Shown here piece by piece: positions 36,534-45,368 of a stretch of DNA of 64,000 nt; within the stretch, counting starts at the first letter, position 1, and each line of letters starts with the position of its first letter. The stretch is from Stappia sp. 28M-7 (GTDB lineage Bacteria > Pseudomonadota > Alphaproteobacteria > Rhizobiales > Stappiaceae), in NCBI RefSeq assembly GCF_014252955.1, contig NZ_JACMIA010000001.1, forward strand, positions 2,626,258-2,690,257, in the 5' to 3' direction. Both the position numbers and the translations under genes were made by a program. The notes under the pieces were generated by a model. The model did no database searches. It had not been told where the DNA came from and saw nothing but the letters and a program-made list of their open reading frames with translations.

Positions 36534-37925
36534 ATGCTGAACAGACGTCAGATCCTGGGCGCCGGCGCTGCGGGCGCGGCCCTCGTGTCCTCCACCGCCT
36601 GGTCCCAGACCAGCAATCGCGGACTGCCTGAGGCGGCGACGATGGACACGCCCGCAACCCAGGCCCCGCTCACCCCCACCTCGGGCCCGGACTACAACCC
36701 CGTCGTTACCCTGAACGGCTGGACCCTGCCCCACCGCATGAACAACGGCGTCAAGGAGTTCCACCTCGTCGCCGAGCCGGTGGAGCGGGAGCTTGCCGAC
36801 GGCATGACCGCCTTCCTGTGGGGCTATAACGGCCAGTCCATCGGCCCGACCATCGAAGCGGTCGAGGGCGACAGGGTGCGCATCTTCGTCACCAACCGCC
36901 TGCCCGAGCACACCTCCGTGCACTGGCACGGCATGATCCTGCCTTCCGGCATGGACGGCGTCGGCGGCCTGTCGCATCCGGGCATCCCGCCGGGCAAGAC
37001 CTTCGTCTACGAGTTCGACCTCGTGAAGAGCGGGACGTTCATGTACCACCCGCACGCCGACGAGATGGTGCAGATGGCCATGGGCATGATGGGGTTCTTC
37101 ATCGTGCATCCGAAGGACCCGGCCTTCATGCGTGTCGACCGTGATTTCCTGATCATGCTCAACGCCTTCGACATCGATCCCGGCTCCTACGTGCCGAAGA
37201 TCATGACGATGACCGACTTCAACCTGTGGACCTGGAACAGCCGGATCTTTCCCGACATCGATCCGCTCGTCGTCGGACTGGGAGACCGGGTGCGGGTGCG
37301 CGTCGGTAACCTGACCATGACCAACCACCCCATCCACATGCACGGCTACGACTTCGAGGTCACCTGTACGGATGGTGGCTGGGTGCGCCCTGAGGCGCGC
37401 TGGCCGGAAGTGTCCATCGATATTCCCGTCGGCGCCATGCGTGCCTACGAGTTCGACGCGGTCCACCCGGGCGACTGGGCGATCCACTGCCACAAGTCGC
37501 ATCACACGATGAACGCCATGGGCCACGACGTGCCGACCTTCATCGGCGCCGACAAGCGCTCGGTCACCGCGAAGATCCGCAAGCTACAGCCCGAATACAT
37601 GCCGATGGGCTCCAACGGCATGGCCGAAATGGGCGAGATGGAAATGCCCCTGCCCGACAACACGGTTCCGATGATGGCCGGCTGGGGGCCCCATGGCCCG
37701 CTGGAAATGGGCGGGATGTTCTCCGTGGTGAAGGTCCGCGACGGCATTCAGCCGGGCGATTACGCCGATCCCGGCTGGTACGAGAACCCGCCCGGAACAC
37801 AGGCTTGGGAGTGGGCCGGCGAACTGCCGGACGTCACCCGTGCCGACAGCCCTTCCACCACGCTCACCGATGCTCCGGCCAGCGCACCCGCACAGCGTGC
37901 CTCACACCGGCAGCATGGCGGCTGA
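36534..37925 (+). CDS. Tat-exported multicopper oxidase
   Basis: 463 aa periplasmic oxidase, probably oxidising Cu(I) to Cu(II). ATG 36534 has AAGGAG six bases upstream. A twin-arginine signal NRRQILGAG starts the protein. Copper-binding motifs are complete: HWHG (HTSVHWHGM), HPH (MYHPHAD), HPIHMHG and the type-1/trinuclear HCHKSHHTMNAM. Met-rich segments (MVQMAMGMMG; MAEMGEMEMP) suit copper handling. It lies between a TolC lipoprotein and a cupredoxin. Confidence 0.94.
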   Translation: MLNRRQILGAGAAGAALVSSTAWSQTSNRGLPEAATMDTPATQAPLTPTSGPDYNPVVTLNGWTLPHRMNNGVKEFHLVAEPVERELADGMTAFLWGYNGQSIGPTIEAVEGDRVRIFVTNRLPEHTSVHWHGMILPSGMDGVGGLSHPGIPPGKTFVYEFDLVKSGTFMYHPHADEMVQMAMGMMGFFIVHPKDPAFMRVDRDFLIMLNAFDIDPGSYVPKIMTMTDFNLWTWNSRIFPDIDPLVVGLGDRVRVRVGNLTMTNHPIHMHGYDFEVTCTDGGWVRPEARWPEVSIDIPVGAMRAYEFDAVHPGDWAIHCHKSHHTMNAMGHDVPTFIGADKRSVTAKIRKLQPEYMPMGSNGMAEMGEMEMPLPDNTVPMMAGWGPHGPLEMGGMFSVVKVRDGIQPGDYADPGWYENPPGTQAWEWAGELPDVTRADSPSTTLTDAPASAPAQRASHRQHGG

Positions 37926-37960
37926 GGCCGCTCCATACCCCGAAACGGAAAGGACAGAAC

Positions 37961-38455
37961 ATGCAGACAAAGACCATGAAGATGCTCGCCGTGGCCCTCT
38001 GCGCCCTCGCGCTCGGTCAGGGCGACGCGATCGCCGCCGGCACTCATGCCGGAGGCCACGGGGACAAGATGGCCGCCGGCACCCCCGGCGAGGCATCACA
38101 GGCGACGCGCACCGTACGTGTCGAACTGAAGGAGACCGAAGACGGCATGGCGATTGATCCGGCGGCCCTTCAGGTGCGCCAGGGCGAGACCATCCGCTTT
38201 CTCGTTCGCAACGTCGGAGAGATCGAGCACGAGTTCGTCATCGACACGCCGGTCCGCAACCAGGAGCACAAGAAGGTGATGGCCCAGTTCCCGGACATGG
38301 AGCACGACGATCCCAACTCCGTCCGGCTCGAGCCGGGCGCCGAGGGCGAGGTCGTGTGGACCTTCAGCAATACCGGCAGCTTCGAGTTCGCCTGCCTGAT
38401 CCCCGGTCACTACGAGTCCGGCATGCATGGCGACATCGACGTCGCACACAAGTGA
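37961..38455 (+). CDS. Periplasmic cupredoxin
   Basis: 164 aa blue-copper-fold protein. Signal peptide 1-25 (ending AIAAG), a short His/Met-containing linker GTHAGGHGDKM, then the cupredoxin domain with ligands His in EIEHEFVI, and Cys-His-Met in FACLIPGHYESGMHG. Likely an electron carrier or copper shuttle serving the oxidase upstream. GGAAAGGA precedes the ATG. Confidence 0.92.
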   Translation: MQTKTMKMLAVALCALALGQGDAIAAGTHAGGHGDKMAAGTPGEASQATRTVRVELKETEDGMAIDPAALQVRQGETIRFLVRNVGEIEHEFVIDTPVRNQEHKKVMAQFPDMEHDDPNSVRLEPGAEGEVVWTFSNTGSFEFACLIPGHYESGMHGDIDVAHK

Positions 38456-38486
38456 GCAGCCCCTCCCCAACGAAAAGGACGACAAG

Positions 38487-38768
38487 ATGAAACTCGCAAC
38501 AGCCTTCGTCGTAGCCCTGCTCCTCGTCTCCGGAGCGTCTACCGCGCTCGCGGCAGAGTTCACCAAGGGCGTGGTCAAGAAGGTCGACCTTCGCGCCAAG
38601 AAGGTCACCATCGTCCATGAGGAACTGACATCCCTCGACATGCCGGCCATGACCATGGTCTTCCGCGTCGCCGAAGAGGCGATGTGGGAGCATTTGCAGG
38701 AAGGCAAGGAGATCGAGTTCGTCGCCGGACGAGTCAACGGCAAGATCACCGTGACCGAACTGAAGTGA
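38487..38768 (+). CDS. CusF-like periplasmic copper-binding protein
   Basis: 93 aa. Signal peptide 1-22 ending ALAA. The OB-fold has the CusF metal motif: DMPAMTMVFRV, in which the Met residues bind Cu(I), with a His in TIVHEE. In E. coli CusF passes Cu(I) to the CusCBA pump; here only a TolC-like partner is nearby. Last gene of the copper cluster; a hairpin follows. Confidence 0.92.
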   Translation: MKLATAFVVALLLVSGASTALAAEFTKGVVKKVDLRAKKVTIVHEELTSLDMPAMTMVFRVAEEAMWEHLQEGKEIEFVAGRVNGKITVTELK

Positions 38769-38773
38769 CGCGG

Positions 38774-38805
38774 CGCGCCGGAGCGGCATCCTCCGCTCCG
38801 GCGCG
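38774..38805. terminator. GC-rich hairpin between convergent genes
   Basis: Thirteen-base perfect stem (38774-38786 with 38793-38805) and six-base loop, just after the CusF-like stop and just before the end of the convergent GGCT-like gene. There is no T run, so it may be a weak or rho-assisted terminator. Confidence 0.5.
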
Positions 38806-38809
38806 TGCC

Positions 38810-39409
38810 TCACGCCTCGATGTGGCGAAGCCCCGTGCCGGCCAGCTGATCGTCGAACAACGCCAGCAGGTCGGCATCCAGCACCTGCGCCCGCGGATAG
38901 CGCGGCGCACTCCGGTCGGCCAGCATCGGGGCGTCCCAGCCATCCGTCGTCTCGATGAAGTGGCGCACGCCCTCCTCGCCCCAGAAGGCGTAAAAGCCCG
39001 CCAGCACGCAATCGACATAGCTCTGCAGGATCGGGTGCTCGTCGGTGCCCGGCCGGCGGATCTCGCTGTCCGCCTCGTAGAGAAAGGCGCTCGCAGCTCC
39101 CGCCGTTCCGTCCTTGTCCCGGCGGAAGGACGGGCCGATGCCGTCGATCCGGCGATAGCGCCGCTCGCGGGCGTCGAGCTCGGCAAGCCGTTCGGCCGGC
39201 TCGCTCACCATCACCCCGCGGATCGCCGTATCCGCCGCCCGGCGCACCGTCAGCGTGCAGACCTTCGGCAGGTTCTCCGCCCCCTCCGGACGCCACCACG
39301 CGCGCCATTCGCGTCGCCAGCCAGACAGGGTGCCGGCCTCGGCCAACGCCTGCGCTCCCAGCGTGCGTGTGTTGACGAGCGATCCGTAACCGAAATACGT
39401 GATGGTCAT
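38810..39409 (-). CDS. Gamma-glutamylcyclotransferase-like protein
   Basis: 199 aa of the GGCT/AIG2 fold. The N-terminal substrate-binding loop TYFGYGSLVN is characteristic, and LDARERRYRRI carries the expected catalytic-site acid. Possible roles include glutathione or gamma-glutamyl peptide breakdown. The start is the ATG at 39409; the open frame continues far upstream antisense to the aminotransferase gene and is not coding there. Confidence 0.85.
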   Translation of the reverse strand: MTITYFGYGSLVNTRTLGAQALAEAGTLSGWRREWRAWWRPEGAENLPKVCTLTVRRAADTAIRGVMVSEPAERLAELDARERRYRRIDGIGPSFRRDKDGTAGAASAFLYEADSEIRRPGTDEHPILQSYVDCVLAGFYAFWGEEGVRHFIETTDGWDAPMLADRSAPRYPRAQVLDADLLALFDDQLAGTGLRHIEA

Positions 39410-39502
39410 GCCCTGCGTTTCCGTAAGCTGCAATCCAGCGACGAAAGCCCTCCTGCCCCCGTCTTCCCGTCCGTCTCTCCTGCCTAGAGGATCGCTCCGC
39501 CC

Positions 39503-40711
39503 ATGACCACCATCCCCCGCGCGCAATCTTCCGGCTGGACCGACGCCGACACCGCCCGCCTGCGCACCGATACGCCGGCCGCCGCCCGCCTCGTCCATTT
39601 CAACAATGCCGGCGCCAGCCTGCCGCCCGCGCCGGTCCTGGCCGCCGTGAAGGCGCATCTCGACCTCGAGGCGGACATCGGCGGCTACGAGGCCGCCGAC
39701 CGGGCTGCCCATGCGGTCGCCGACTTCTATCCTGCCGTCGCTGCTCTGCTGGGCGCCGCCCCGCACGAGATCGCCTATGTGGAGAATGCCACCCGCGCCT
39801 GGGACATGGCCTTCTACTCGATCCCGTTTCGCCCCGGCGACCGGGTGATCACCGGCCGCGCCGAATACGTCTCCAACTATGTCGCGCTGCTGCAGATGAA
39901 GGCCCGCGCCGGCATCGAGATCGACCTGATCGACGACGACGAGACCGGCCAGATCGACCTGAAGGCGCTCGAGGCGGCGATCACGCCGAAGACCCGGCTG
40001 ATCGCCCTCACCCACGTCCCGACCTTCGGCGGCCTCGTCAATCCGGCCGAGGAAGTCGGCGCCGTCGCCCGCCGCCACGGGGTGCTCTACCTGCTGGATG
40101 CCTGCCAGTCCGCCGGCCAGATCGCCCTCGACGTCGCCCGCCTCGGTTGCCACATGCTCTCCGGCACCGGGCGCAAGTATCTGCGCGGGCCGCGCGGCAC
40201 CGGCTTCCTCTATGTCTCCGACGCGGTGCTCGACCAGCTGGAGCCGGCCTTCATCGATCTGGAAGCGACCGAGTGGATCGACGCCGACAGCTATCGCCTT
40301 GTCGAGGGCGCGCGCCGTTTCGAGAATTGGGAGCGCTATTTCGCCGGCCAGATCGGCCTCGGCGTTGCCGTGCGCTATGCGCTGGAGACCGGACCGCATC
40401 GGCTGGAGGACCGCATCTCGGCGCTCGCCGCCCTGCTGCGCAGCGAACTCGCCAAGCTCCCGGGCGTCGCGGTGCACGACCGCGGCACGCGCAAATGCGG
40501 CATCGTCACGCTGACGGTGGAAGGCGAAAGCCCGGCGGAAACGCGCGCACGCCTCACGGCGACCGGCATCAACACCTCGGTCTCCTCCGCCTCCTCCGCA
40601 CGCATCGACCTGCCCCGTCGCGGCCTCGACTCGGTCCTGCGCGCCTCGCTCCACGCCTACAACACGGAAGTGGAGATCGAGACCCTGCTGAAGGCCTTGC
40701 GGGACGGGTGA
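39503..40711 (+). CDS. Class V aminotransferase
   Basis: 402 aa PLP enzyme of the cysteine desulfurase/kynureninase-like class V. Features: [12 protein letters not shown] near the N-terminus, [13 protein letters not shown], and the PLP lysine in [13 protein letters not shown]. The cysteine-desulfurase active-site cysteine loop is not present ([11 protein letters not shown] region instead), so it is not a sulfur donor. Substrate unknown. Faces away from the GGCT-like gene and ends at a two-way terminator shared with suf. Confidence 0.88.
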   Translation: MTTIPRAQSSGWTDADTARLRTDTPAAARLVHFNNAGASLPPAPVLAAVKAHLDLEADIGGYEAADRAAHAVADFYPAVAALLGAAPHEIAYVENATRAWDMAFYSIPFRPGDRVITGRAEYVSNYVALLQMKARAGIEIDLIDDDETGQIDLKALEAAITPKTRLIALTHVPTFGGLVNPAEEVGAVARRHGVLYLLDACQSAGQIALDVARLGCHMLSGTGRKYLRGPRGTGFLYVSDAVLDQLEPAFIDLEATEWIDADSYRLVEGARRFENWERYFAGQIGLGVAVRYALETGPHRLEDRISALAALLRSELAKLPGVAVHDRGTRKCGIVTLTVEGESPAETRARLTATGINTSVSSASSARIDLPRRGLDSVLRASLHAYNTEVEIETLLKALRDG

Positions 40712-40725
40712 GGCCAGCCGAAACG

Positions 40726-40764
40726 AAAAACCCCGCCGGACGGTCGCGTCCGGCGGGGTTTTTT
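40726..40764. terminator. Bidirectional rho-independent terminator
   Basis: Eleven-base perfect stem CCCCGCCGGAC (40731-40741) with GTCCGGCGGGG (40748-40758), five A before and six T after. Terminates both the aminotransferase and the suf operon, whose last gene ends at 40789. Confidence 0.93.
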
Positions 40765-40788
40765 GTGTCCAAAGCTCTGATCGGCCGT

Positions 40789-41166
40789 TCAGCCCTGCGC
40801 CCCGAACGCCTCGGCGTCCGCTTCCTTCAGCGAGACGGACTCGCCGCAGCCGCAGGCCGAGACCTCGTTGGGATTGCGGAACACGAAACCGGAGCGGAAC
40901 TTCGTCACTTCGTGATCCATCTCCGTGCCCAGCAGGAAGAGCGCCGCCGAGGGCTCGATGAAGATCTTGACGCCCTTGTCGTCGATCACGTCGTCGCCCG
41001 GCTTCGCCTCCTCGACGAGGCTCATGTCGTATTCCATGCCGGCGCAGCCGCCCTTCTTGATCCCGACGCGCAGGCCGAGAACGGGCTTGGCCGAATTGCC
41101 GACGATCTCGCGCACGCGCTCGGCGGCGGCGTCCGTCAGCTTCAGGACCTGGAATCTGGAACCCAT
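40789..41166 (-). CDS. sufA: A-type Fe-S carrier SufA
   Basis: 125 aa HesB/IscA-family carrier that receives Fe-S clusters from SufBCD and passes them to target proteins. The three conserved cysteines are C41 (GGCAGMEY), C105 and C107 (ACGCGES). Last gene of the suf operon, but separated from the previous gene by 280 bp holding two large inverted repeats. Confidence 0.95.
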   Translation of the reverse strand: MGSRFQVLKLTDAAAERVREIVGNSAKPVLGLRVGIKKGGCAGMEYDMSLVEEAKPGDDVIDDKGVKIFIEPSAALFLLGTEMDHEVTKFRSGFVFRNPNEVSACGCGESVSLKEADAEAFGAQG

Positions 41167-41190
41167 ATCCGTTTCCCCGATTCTAGCGGT

Positions 41191-41264
41191 TAGTCACCCG
41201 AATCTGAAGTTCGTCACATTTGGCGGCGTGCTCTGAACGAACTTCAGATTTAAAAGGGTGACTA
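41191..41264. repeat. Imperfect inverted repeat 1 inside the suf operon
   Basis: Outer arms TAGTCACCC (41191-41199) / GGGTGACTA (41256-41264), nine perfect bases; inner arms AATCTGAAGTTCG (41201-41213) / CGAACTTCAGATT (41238-41250), thirteen perfect bases; loop of 24 bases. The arms are offset by one base on the left and five on the right. It would fold into a long hairpin in DNA or mRNA. Lower G+C than the surroundings. Confidence 0.85.
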
Positions 41265-41278
41265 GCAAGTTTATGTTT

Positions 41279-41356
41279 CTAGTGTGGTTTTCGAATTTGA
41301 AATACGCTCTGACGGTCGCTGCCAAAACGAGGCGTATTTCAAATTCACCACACTAG
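41279..41356. repeat. Imperfect inverted repeat 2 inside the suf operon
   Basis: Outer arms CTAGTGTGGT (41279-41288) / ACCACACTAG (41347-41356), ten perfect bases; inner arms GAATTTGAAATACGC (41293-41307) / GCGTATTTCAAATTC (41332-41346), fifteen perfect bases; loop of 24 bases; a four-base bulge TTTC on the left only. Same architecture and loop length as inverted repeat 1 fifteen bases away, with CTAG at both ends. Looks like a small palindromic element or MITE. Confidence 0.85.
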
Positions 41357-41446
41357 CAGGTGCAAGATGCACCCGCGTTACCCCACAATATAGGGCCTGG
41401 CGCGGGCTCTTGCCAGTTCGCTCGGACCATCCGGCAGATCTGGCAC

Positions 41447-41833
41447 TCAATACCAGTTGAGCGCCACCTTGGCCTCTTCCGACATTCGGTCGGGCGTCCA
41501 CGGCGGATCGAACACCATCTGCACGTTGACGTCGCCGACCCCGGCGACCGCACTGACAGCGTTTTCCACCCAGCCCGGCATCTCGCCGGCGACCGGGCAG
41601 CCCGGCGCGGTCAGCGTCATGTCGATGGCGACCGAGCGGTCGTCCTCGATATCGACCTTGTAGATCAGGCCCAGCTCATAGATATCGCAAGGAATTTCCG
41701 GGTCGTAGACGGTCTTCAGCGCGCCGACGATATCGTCCGTCAGGCGCTTCAGCTCATCTTCGGAAAATGCGGAGCCGGTCGCCGAAATCTCGGCCTGGGC
41801 TTCCTCGTCCTGCGTCAGTTGGTCTTCGCTCAT
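41447..41833 (-). CDS. sufT: SUF system DUF59 protein SufT-like
   Basis: 128 aa MIP18/DUF59-domain protein that helps mature Fe-S proteins. Motifs DPEIPCDIYELGLIY, LTAPGCPVAGEMPGWVE and a final VFDPPWTPDRMSEEAK are family signatures. Sits 7 bp downstream of sufS, matching the gene called sufX in rhizobia. Confidence 0.93.
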   Translation of the reverse strand: MSEDQLTQDEEAQAEISATGSAFSEDELKRLTDDIVGALKTVYDPEIPCDIYELGLIYKVDIEDDRSVAIDMTLTAPGCPVAGEMPGWVENAVSAVAGVGDVNVQMVFDPPWTPDRMSEEAKVALNWY

Positions 41834-41840
41834 CTCGCCC

Positions 41841-43097
41841 TCATGCGAAAAAGTCGTGGGCCTTCTGCAGCGCCTCGACCAGCCTGTCGACCTCGTCGAA
41901 CGTGTTGTAGAGGCCGAAGCTCGCCCGGCATGTCGAGGTCACACCATATCGTGCCAGCAGCGGCTGCGCGCAATGGGTCCCGGCCCGTACGGCAACGCCC
42001 TCGCGGTCGATGATCATCGACACGTCGTGCGCATGCACCCCCTTCATCTCGAAGGCGACGATGGCGCCCTTGTCCGGTGCCTCGCCGAAGATGCGGATCG
42101 AGTTGATCTGCTTCAGCCGCTGATGCGCGTAGTCGCGAAGGGCCGCCTCGTGCGCGGCGATCCGATCGCGGCCGATCGCGTCCATATAGTCGAGCGCGGC
42201 CGCAAGGCCGATGGCCTGGACGATCGGCGGCGTACCGGCCTCGAAGCGGTGCGGCGGGCTGTTGTAGCTCACCATGTCCTCGGTGACGTCGAGGATCATC
42301 TCGCCGCCGCCATTGAACGGACGCATCCGCTCCAGGTGCTCCATCTTGCCCCACAACACGCCGATGCCGGTCGGCCCATACACCTTGTGACCGGTGAAGA
42401 CGAAGAAGTCGCAGCCCAGATCCTGCACGTCGACCGGCATGTGCACCGCCGACTGGCTGCCGTCGACCAGCACCGGAATGCCGCGCGCATGGGCGATCCG
42501 GCAGATCTCGCGGATCGGCACCACGGTGCCCAGCACGTTCGACATCTGGGTGATCGCCACCAGCTTCGTCTTGGCCGACAGGGTCGCCTCGAACGCGTCG
42601 ATGTCGAAGGACCCGTCCTCGCGCACATAGACCCATTTCAGCACCGCACCCTGCCGTTCCCGCAGGAAGTGCCAGGGCACGATGTTGGAGTGGTGCTCCA
42701 TGATCGACAGGACGATCTCGTCGCCCTCACCGATCCGTTCCGTGCCGAAGGTCTGGGCGACCAGGTTGATCGCCTCGGTGGTGGAGCGGGTGAAGATCAC
42801 CTCGTCCTGCGACGGGGCGTTGAGGAAGCGGCGCACGGTCTCGCGCGCGGCCTCGAAATTCTCGGTCGCTGTGTTCGACAGGTAGTGCAGCCCGCGATGG
42901 ACGTTGGCGTATTCGTGCGAATAGGCCTTGGTCACCGCGTCGATCACCGCCTGCGGCTTCTGGGCCGAGGCGCCGTTGTCGAGATAGACGAGCGGCTTGC
43001 CGTAGACCTCGCGCGACAGGATCGGGAAGTCGCGGCGCACTGCCGCCACGTCATAGGGGGCGCTTGCAACGGCACCGGGATCGGTCATCGACGTCAT
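41841..43097 (-). CDS. sufS: Cysteine desulfurase SufS (group II)
   Basis: PLP enzyme that removes sulfur from cysteine for Fe-S assembly. 418 aa. PLP lysine K238 in FTGHKVYGPTG; persulfide cysteine C376 in RAGTHCAQPL, the group II arrangement. A GC-hairpin-rich 119-bp gap separates it from sufD. An alternative start lies three codons in (MTDPG). Confidence 0.95.
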   Translation of the reverse strand: MTSMTDPGAVASAPYDVAAVRRDFPILSREVYGKPLVYLDNGASAQKPQAVIDAVTKAYSHEYANVHRGLHYLSNTATENFEAARETVRRFLNAPSQDEVIFTRSTTEAINLVAQTFGTERIGEGDEIVLSIMEHHSNIVPWHFLRERQGAVLKWVYVREDGSFDIDAFEATLSAKTKLVAITQMSNVLGTVVPIREICRIAHARGIPVLVDGSQSAVHMPVDVQDLGCDFFVFTGHKVYGPTGIGVLWGKMEHLERMRPFNGGGEMILDVTEDMVSYNSPPHRFEAGTPPIVQAIGLAAALDYMDAIGRDRIAAHEAALRDYAHQRLKQINSIRIFGEAPDKGAIVAFEMKGVHAHDVSMIIDREGVAVRAGTHCAQPLLARYGVTSTCRASFGLYNTFDEVDRLVEALQKAHDFFA

Positions 43098-43114
43098 CTG
43101 CGTACTCCCGCTTC

Positions 43115-43193
43115 GCCGGGGCGACTGCCCCGGCCTGTACGGTGCTGCCGGGGCCTTGAGCCCCGGAAGCGTGGCGGCGGGGCGTTACGCCCC
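43115..43193. repeat. Three consecutive GC hairpins between sufD and sufS
   Basis: Hairpin 1: GCCGGGGC (43115-43122) / GCCCCGGC (43127-43134). Hairpin 2: CCGGGGC (43148-43154) / GCCCCGG (43160-43166). Hairpin 3: GGGGCGT (43179-43185) / ACGCCCC (43187-43193). Three variants of a GGGGC stem within 80 bp, in the only sizeable gap of the sufB-C-D-S stretch. May stabilise mRNA ends or attenuate expression. Confidence 0.6.
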
Positions 43194-43216
43194 CACAGCC
43201 TTTGATGCCGGGGCTT

Positions 43217-44542
43217 TTACGCTCCGGCGTCCAGCCAGGCGCGGATGCGCTCCTCGAAGGCCTCGACGATGATTTCCTCGCCGATCTCCTCGACCGCTTC
43301 CGACAGGAAGGCAAGAACCAGCAGCGTGCGGGCATCGGCCTCCGGAATACCGCGCGAGCGCAGGTAGAACAGGAGGTCCTCGTCGATCTGGCCGCTCGTG
43401 GCGCCATGGGCGCACTGCACGTCGTCGGCGAAGATCTCCAGCTCCGGCTTCAGCGACATTTCCGCGTCGTCCGACAAGAGCAGCGACTGGGTCATCATCT
43501 GGCCGTCGGTCTTCTGCGCATGCGGGCGGACGATGATCTTGCCCTGGAAGATGCCCTTGGCGCCTTCGCCGACCACCGTCTTGAACAGCTCGCGGCTGTC
43601 GCAATGCGGCACCGCGTGGTCCACCACCAGCGTCTGATCGACATGCTGGCCGGCCCGCACCATGGTGATGCCAAGTAGGTCCGCGCGCGATCCCTCGCCC
43701 GTGAAGGCGACAAAGGACTGGTGCCGGGCAAAGCCCGACCCGATGCCCGCGCCGATCAGCTTGACCTGGGTCTCGGCCCCGAGCGTCACGACGGCCGTGC
43801 CGATATGGGTGGTGCCGGCGGCCTCCGCCTGCAGGCGGGCGACGGTCACTTCCGCAGCATCGGCGGCGCGGATATCGGTCAGCGTGTTGGAGAAGCTTCC
43901 CTCGGCTCCGCCGACAAACGTCTCCAGAACGGTTGCCTTGGCGCCCTTGGCGGCCGCCACGATCACCCGCTCGCTGGTGCTGGCGGCATTGGCCGACAGC
44001 GCGTGGACGATCTCGACCGGCTTGTCCAGCGAAGCGCCTTCGGGCAGCGACAGCACGAGGCCGTCGGCGCAGAAGATGGCGTTAAGGCCCGTCGCCGCAT
44101 CGCCCGTGGCGATCTCCGGCAGCTGCATCAGGCTTTCGCCCTCTTCAGCCAGTGCCTTGGCGAGCGGACGCACGCTCACGCCGGCCTCGGCCAGCGCGGC
44201 AACGTCGGAAAGACCCGCGTGGAAGTGGCCGTCGACGATGACGAGGCGGTAGCGCTCCGCCGAGCCGTAGACGTTGTCGAGCGCGGCAACAGCCGCCTTG
44301 GCGTCGTCGTCGCTGCGGCGTGCGGCAAAGGCCGGAACGCTCTTCAGCCTTGCGCGCAGGTCGGAGTATTTCCACTCCTCGACGCGGCGATGCGGCAGCC
44401 CGCTCTTGCGGAAGGCATCGAAGGCCGACTTGCGGAGCTCGGCCACCGCCGCATCGCCCGGCAGGGCGTCGCGGTCGCGGTAATAGGCCTCGGCGAGGTC
44501 GGTTTCGGCCCTGGTGTCCAGGGTGCGTGGTTCGATGGTCAT
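43217..44542 (-). CDS. sufD: Fe-S scaffold subunit SufD
   Basis: 441 aa beta-helix subunit of the SufBC2D scaffold. The C-terminal core has the typical HQSFVAFTGEGSRADLLGI, CDSRELFKTVV, HGATSGQIDEDLLFYLRSRGI stretch (positions roughly 280-400) with the conserved His. ATG 44542 is chosen for the CAGGAA upstream; a GTG seven codons earlier overlaps sufC. Confidence 0.94.
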   Translation of the reverse strand: MTIEPRTLDTRAETDLAEAYYRDRDALPGDAAVAELRKSAFDAFRKSGLPHRRVEEWKYSDLRARLKSVPAFAARRSDDDAKAAVAALDNVYGSAERYRLVIVDGHFHAGLSDVAALAEAGVSVRPLAKALAEEGESLMQLPEIATGDAATGLNAIFCADGLVLSLPEGASLDKPVEIVHALSANAASTSERVIVAAAKGAKATVLETFVGGAEGSFSNTLTDIRAADAAEVTVARLQAEAAGTTHIGTAVVTLGAETQVKLIGAGIGSGFARHQSFVAFTGEGSRADLLGITMVRAGQHVDQTLVVDHAVPHCDSRELFKTVVGEGAKGIFQGKIIVRPHAQKTDGQMMTQSLLLSDDAEMSLKPELEIFADDVQCAHGATSGQIDEDLLFYLRSRGIPEADARTLLVLAFLSEAVEEIGEEIIVEAFEERIRAWLDAGA

Positions 44543-44559
44543 GTCGTGTTCCTGACCTG

Positions 44560-45315
44560 TCACGCGGCCGCGTCGATGAAGTCGGCGTAACCGTTCTTCT
44601 CCAGCTCCAGCGCCAGATCCGGGCCGCCGGTCTTGACGATGCGTCCCTTCGACAGGACATGCACCACGTCCGGCACGATGTGGTCGAGCAGGCGCTGGTA
44701 GTGGGTGATCACCACGAAGGAGCGGTCCGGGCCGCGCAGGCGGTTGACGCCGTCCGACACCACCTTCAGCGCGTCGATGTCGAGGCCGCTATCGGTCTCG
44801 TCGAGCACGCAGAGCGTCGGCTGCAGCAGCGCCATCTGCAGGATCTCGGCGCGCTTCTTCTCGCCGCCGGAGAAGCCGACGTTCAGCGGCCGCTTCAGCA
44901 TGTCCATCGTGATCTGAAGTTCGCCGGCCTTGTCCTTGACCCGCTTCATGAATTCCGGCGTGGACAGCTCCTCCTCGCCGCGCGCCTTGCGCTGCGCGTT
45001 GAGCGCCGTCTTCAGGAAGGTCATGGTCGCCACGCCCGGGATCTCGATCGGGTACTGGAAGGCGAGGAAGACGCCAGCGGCGGCGCGCTCGTCCGGCGCC
45101 AGCTCCAGCAGGCTCTGGCCGTTGTAGACGATGTCGCCCTCGGTGACTTCGTAGTCGTCCTTGCCGGCGAGGATGTAGGAAAGCGTCGACTTGCCGGAGC
45201 CGTTCGGGCCCATGATGGCGTGCACTTCGCCCGGCTTCACGACGAGGTCGATGCCGCGCAGAATCTCGGTGCCGTCTTCGGCGATGCGGGCGTGCAGGTT
45301 CTTGATCTCAAGCAT
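44560..45315 (-). CDS. sufC: Fe-S assembly ATPase SufC
   Basis: 251 aa ABC-type ATPase powering the SufBCD scaffold. Walker A GPNGSGKST, signature FSGGEKKR, Walker B LCVLDETDSGLDID, the standard SufC set. It starts at MLEIKNLHARI; the open frame upstream is antisense-like. 53 bp after sufB. Confidence 0.97.
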   Translation of the reverse strand: MLEIKNLHARIAEDGTEILRGIDLVVKPGEVHAIMGPNGSGKSTLSYILAGKDDYEVTEGDIVYNGQSLLELAPDERAAAGVFLAFQYPIEIPGVATMTFLKTALNAQRKARGEEELSTPEFMKRVKDKAGELQITMDMLKRPLNVGFSGGEKKRAEILQMALLQPTLCVLDETDSGLDIDALKVVSDGVNRLRGPDRSFVVITHYQRLLDHIVPDVVHVLSKGRIVKTGGPDLALELEKNGYADFIDAAA

Positions 45316-45368
45316 GATGATATCCGTCGGTATTCTGGATGTGCGGTATGCGAGGCGGTCGGCCGGCG

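Noticed and set aside
38810-40654. 614-aa minus-strand frame covering the GGCT-like gene
   Set aside because: Only the last 199 codons show family motifs (start at 39409); the rest is antisense to the aminotransferase gene.
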